Below, in pieces: positions 60,287 to 64,000 of a DNA stretch of 64,000 nt. The first letter of the stretch is position 1, and every line of letters starts with the position of its first letter. The DNA lies in the NCBI GenBank assembly GCA_024036415.1, contig JAMWET010006976.1:1-64000 (forward strand). Reading direction: 5' to 3'. The notes under the pieces are model-generated. The model worked only from the letters and a program-made list of their open reading frames with translations. It had not been told where the DNA came from and made no database searches. The translations under genes were made by a program, and so were the position numbers. The DNA is from Prochilodus magdalenae. Its lineage: Eukaryota > Chordata > Actinopteri > Characiformes > Prochilodontidae.

Positions 60287-61270
60287 CTTCCGCCATTTGG
60301 TGGATTTCAGCCTGCGTGGTGAATGACCGGTGACCAGCATTAAGCATCTGTTTTTGTTGTCGTTTCTAGTTTTCTGTTGCTTTGGGGCTGGTTTAGTGAA
60401 AAATTATTATTATTTTTTTTAAAGAAAAGCAAGTTCTCTTTTTACTATGTCTAAATGAGACATAAACAAGAGAGAACCATGACAAATGGGACTTACCTGA
60501 ATACCGCCCCTTCCCCCGCCCCCTCCTCTCTTTTGGTAATATACTGTATTGAAATTTCTGCACATGGCGTATGTTACTTGGAGAGGTGCCTGTATGATGT
60601 ACCCTGGATGTTTTTATATGCACACATGTGACCATCTCCCAGTTTATTATTATTATTATTATTATTATTATTTTGGGGGCAAAAAAGTGTTTTCTGTTTT
60701 ATGGTGGAAAGCTGAAGCTCTGTACTGTCGCAAAGCATGTCTACGCGAGTGAAGAGGGAGGTACAGCTGTAGCTTTAGATGCATGTGGTGACTGTGTTCG
60801 ATAGCTTGCTCTTCTCCCTCCACTGTTATTGACCTTTTTATTTAATTAGGTTTTTTTTTTTTGATGTTGATGGTGTGGTGCAAAGAATGGATTAATGTCC
60901 TGGTTTTCGTTTTCTCACATGGACTGGTTTTGCTGGGGCAGTGTTTATTAAAATCTACAATTCTATAAAAAAAAAAAAAAAATCCAGACATTTTAAAGTT
61001 GATTGCAAATTTCTTAACAGCGTAGAAAACTGTTGCATGGCCCACAATAGGAAATGATCATACATTCGAAAACTGGCTTTTGTACTTTACAGAGGTTTTG
61101 TTAAAAAAACAAAACAAAAAAAATGTTTTTAATGTTTTAAAAAAACAAATTAAGCAAGTGTGAAGATGTAACAGCCTGAAACCCATTAGTCGTCTCCATC
61201 TCAGTCTTTCCTCTTATTACATAAATCAGTATCTGATTTGGTGTCCTGAGCACAAATTAAAGAATGAATG
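60287..61270 (+). promoter_or_regulatory. hnrnph1 3'UTR, with candidate polyadenylation signal
   Basis: T- and A-rich sequence with a (TTA)n tract (60645-60672) and A-runs near 60967 and 61120. ATTAAA at 61256-61261, followed by T/GT-rich sequence, is the best distal signal and gives a 3'UTR of about 1 kb. An earlier ATTAAA near 60948 is an alternative. Confidence 0.45.
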
Positions 61271-61974
61271 CCTTTGTTTACACCTTTGAATTTGGGTCAT
61301 GTTTGGTCCAGTATCGTGAGAGAGTTGATTAAATCAAGATTTTAACTGATGCGCATAAAGTAAGCTCATGGCACAAACGTGTACACTGAAGTCTTCTGAT
61401 AATCATTCGGTATAAGATTAGTATTAACGTCTGCCTGTATAGTCCTCTAATCAGAGCTGCCTTCTGTAAGATCTCATCTGTGGCTTATGTCTTCAGATTC
61501 GCTCTGAAAACGCCCAGAACAACATACGGAAGGGGAAGAATTAAGAGCTTAAAGCGGATAGTGTTGTAGGCAGTATTCCAGATCTTACAGAATTCAGCTT
61601 TAAGAATTATAATTATTCATACTCGCAATTAGAAACGAGGAAGCATGATTTAAAACGCCGAAGTCCTTGAACTCTCCTGACCCTGGCAGGCTACAGTGAA
61701 GTGTTCAACATTTCAGCTTTGAGTTCTCTCCTTAAAATGGAGATGATCATCGAGGTGTGGTAGGGAGGGGGAAAGCAACAAATCATAGCCAACGTGGTGC
61801 AATAGAATATTCCACTTCCAAATGATCACATTCTCCATGTAGAAGAAATTAGTTTGCATATAATTCTGCAATTACTGTAGCGCCTGCTAGAAGTCTCAGA
61901 CAAACAGAAGCCCATAGTGGAGTCCGTGCCAAACTGAAACGCAGCCATCACAATGAAAAAAAATCGTGTGTAGA
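61271..61974. other. Intergenic, no gene seen
   Basis: No coding exon or clear transposon ends recognised. Confidence 0.45.
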
Positions 61975-62790
61975 GTTACTTCTGCAGAGTGACATGCAAA
62001 ATACACTCATCCTCAAAACAGCAGCTGCACCCGGAAGGAGGTGTGGGGTTGCAGTGGTGTTGGGAAGGAAGATAAAGGTGACCAGGATCAATAACTAATG
62101 ATAAGTTCAGACTGATATGATCAATATTTATTGAGCTACACATACAGAAGTCTGTCTCTCGGTATGGTGCCGTGCCGCCGTGTTTGCTAACCCAGCATGC
62201 CAGACGTCTCGGTATGGAGCTGTAGAGGTTCCTAATGGTGTCCTGTGATAATCCATCCCATGCAGCTTGAATATCCTCACACAGTTCCTGCAGATGGTGC
62301 GGTAGGGGTGGAGGTGGAGTGACACCAGGCCTTCTAGACATGTGACACGTGAGGACGTGCGGTGCTGACCACGGTGCCTCCACACACGGATTCGTTGGGC
62401 GTCTCCACCAAGACTAAAGCGGGACTCGTCACTGAAGATGACCCGCTGCCATTCTGAGTCACTCCATGACAGTCTGGTACGACACCACTGCAGTCTTTGG
62501 TGACGGTGACGTGGTGTTAAGGACAGTCGTGGTAACGGTCTGTGTGCATGTAGTCCTGCGTGGTGCAGCCGTCTGCCAATGGTGCTGCACTAACAGGACT
62601 AACTCATGGAGGACACCACTGCTTACTGAAAGTCATCCATCACGGCTGTTGGGTCAGTCAGAGATAAGACCCTTCCCTGCTTTCGTCACATTCATTCAGT
62701 CTCAGTGTCAAACCTACCCACCAAGTTTCATTGATTCCTTCTGGGTGCAGCTATTTGTGCAGCTGTTCTTTTGATGATGATGTTGAGTGT
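61975..62790 (-). mobile_element. Tc1/mariner-like element, deletion derivative (copy 3)
   Basis: The best-preserved copy. On the minus strand, across several frameshifts and stops, it encodes a linker region, a SDESRFSLGGDAQRIRVWRH-type block with the first catalytic Asp, then directly LPHHLQELCEDIQAAWDGLS and TIRNLYSSIPRRL from the transposase C-terminus. The catalytic middle is missing at the same place as in copy 1. Not functional. Confidence 0.8.
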
Positions 62791-62980
62791 ACATTGCATA
62801 ATGAAAAGCAAACCCTCGGTTATGCGGTTTTCACAGTGCTTGACCTCCTTTCTCTCTCTCTATACTAAAACGCTGCATACGCATTTTAAAAATGAAAGGC
62901 TGGGTTCATGTCAGAATTAAACACGACCCATCTTGAATTGTAATCCAGGCAGGACTACATTGTTTTCCACTCTGCCGTAA

Positions 62981-63382
62981 TTAAAGAGGAACTCCACCAA
63001 AAAATAGCTGCATAATTAAATGCGAACTTGTCAACAAGGCCATTCAGGGTGGTTTGGCTGTTCTAGAGAAAACGACTAAGGGCGGTTCACAGCGGTGCTA
63101 AGAGAGTTCATCGTGTCTAAAAGCTCAGAATTCTTTACGGTGGTGTTGATGGTGAAGGCATACATGAAGCGTGTGTTAAAGGCTCTCGTCAAAGCAGTCC
63201 TCTAAAGCACCCTGTTTTAGATGGAACATGGACGTTCCTGAAGACGTGGAGGTTCTCGGGTGGGTTTAGATAGTAAGCCAAATTAGGGGTGTGAATACGG
63301 TGAGCACTAAACATCAAATCGCTCCTAATTGACTCCCTAAGCCCTGAACGATTCAGCGATGAAAACTGGAAGGCCCCTTTAA
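62981..63382. mobile_element. TTAA-flanked MITE, second copy
   Basis: Starts TTAA|AGAGGAACTCCACC and may end GGCCCCT|TTAA at 63382; contains the 'ttctttacggtggtgttgat' block that matches the rack1 intron 1 copy. The right end is less certain than the left. Confidence 0.5.
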
Positions 63383-63672
63383 TAAAGAGGGTAGCGCGAC
63401 ATGAAAACAGTGTAGTGGAGGTTTTGCTTTTCATTTTGGCCTGCATTCTGCACAGCAGTGAGGTGAGAAATCAGTTGGAGGTTTTCAAATCTGCTTGTTC
63501 TGCATGGAGGAAATCAATATAGCCTTCATTATATACCACACTGTATCAGTTCCAGCAGGACTTCAGTGTCTCGTCTTCAACTACTCGGTATCAATGAGTG
63601 CGTTTACATGCACCTAAAATCTGAACCTGCTTGGAAGCTGACCAAGGGAGAAGAAGGGTCTTCCAGACCAAG

Positions 63673-64000
63673 TGTTTGAGAAGGATACTCGGAATCAGAT
63701 GGCAGCAGCATGTATCCAACAGAAAGGTGCTAGAGATGGCAGGAGCGGAGAAGATCAGCGAGCAGGTTAGAAGCAGGAGATGGAACTGGATTGGGCATGT
63801 GCTGAGCAGGGACAGGAATGATGACTGTGCTGTTGCCCTCGGGTGGACACCAGAAGGAAAAGGGGCCGTCCGAATACAACTTAGCGGAGAATGGTGGAGG
63901 CGGAGAGAAACGGTGCGGGCTGGACCATGTGGAATTCAGCACGGTGTGCAGCTGCTGAACCGAAACAAGTGGAGGAGTGATGTTCAAGCCTTGTGTGCCT
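63673..64000 (+). mobile_element. LINE reverse-transcriptase C-terminal fragment
   Basis: Plus-strand frame encodes CLRRILGIRWQQHVSNR, then VRSRRWNWIGHVLSRDRND and ALGWTPEGK, then after a one-base frame change RGRPNTT, a stop, and RRMVEAERNGAGW. The W-x-WIGH-VLRR...WTPEGKRKRGRP order is the usual end of a non-LTR retrotransposon polymerase (RTE-like or related clade). The fragment runs to, or off, the right edge. Decayed. Confidence 0.8.

Overview
The window is vertebrate nuclear DNA, almost certainly from a teleost fish and possibly an ostariophysan. Genes are split by GT-AG introns, six vertebrate gene families can be read exon by exon, and the rest is dense in microsatellites, minisatellites, MITEs, deleted Tc1-like elements and LINE tails of the kind common in fish. 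No bacterial, viral or CRISPR-like system was seen.

Layout: 1-3.1 kb is simple repeat and decayed repeat. clk4 (minus, CDS 3494-8173) is a LAMMER dual-specificity kinase with its promoter near 9.5 kb. rack1 (plus, CDS 11379-17617) is complete at 317 aa and carries three box C/D snoRNAs in introns: two SNORD96-like copies and one SNORD95-like. nme5 (plus, CDS 19918-28566) is a ciliary NDPK/DPY-30 protein with a 29-bp minisatellite in its 5'UTR intron and a 5.9-kb intron holding a 229-bp tandem repeat and an L1-type LINE tail. hnrnpab (plus, CDS 31131-34352) has 5'UTR and 3'UTR introns. An eIF4E-binding protein of the eif4ebp3/eif4ebp3l type (minus, CDS 39138-48794) has two large unrelated minisatellites in its two introns. 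hnrnph1 (plus, CDS 53301-60286) comes next. The right edge (62-64 kb) holds a Tc1 derivative, a TTAA-flanked MITE and the C-terminal end of a LINE reverse transcriptase.

From memory, the human counterparts of all six genes lie on 5q31-q35, so the block looks like conserved vertebrate synteny. Five of the six act in RNA splicing or translation control: CLK4 phosphorylates SR proteins, hnRNP AB and hnRNP H bind pre-mRNA and mRNA, RACK1 sits on the 40S subunit, and 4E-BP3 blocks eIF4E. NME5 belongs to motile cilia.

All exon models were built by hand from splice sites, frame continuity and family similarity. Every model closes in frame to a family-typical length (clk4 498, rack1 317, nme5 216, hnrnpab 326, 4E-BP 113, hnrnph1 409 aa). 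The points most worth a second look are the clk4 91-nt cassette exon with a microsatellite where its polypyrimidine tract should be, the duplicated SNORD96 with an unusual D box, a small MITE found three times and only in hnRNP gene introns, the missing Gly/Tyr exon in hnrnph1, an 8-residue insert in hnrnpab, and Tc1 copies that share one internal deletion.
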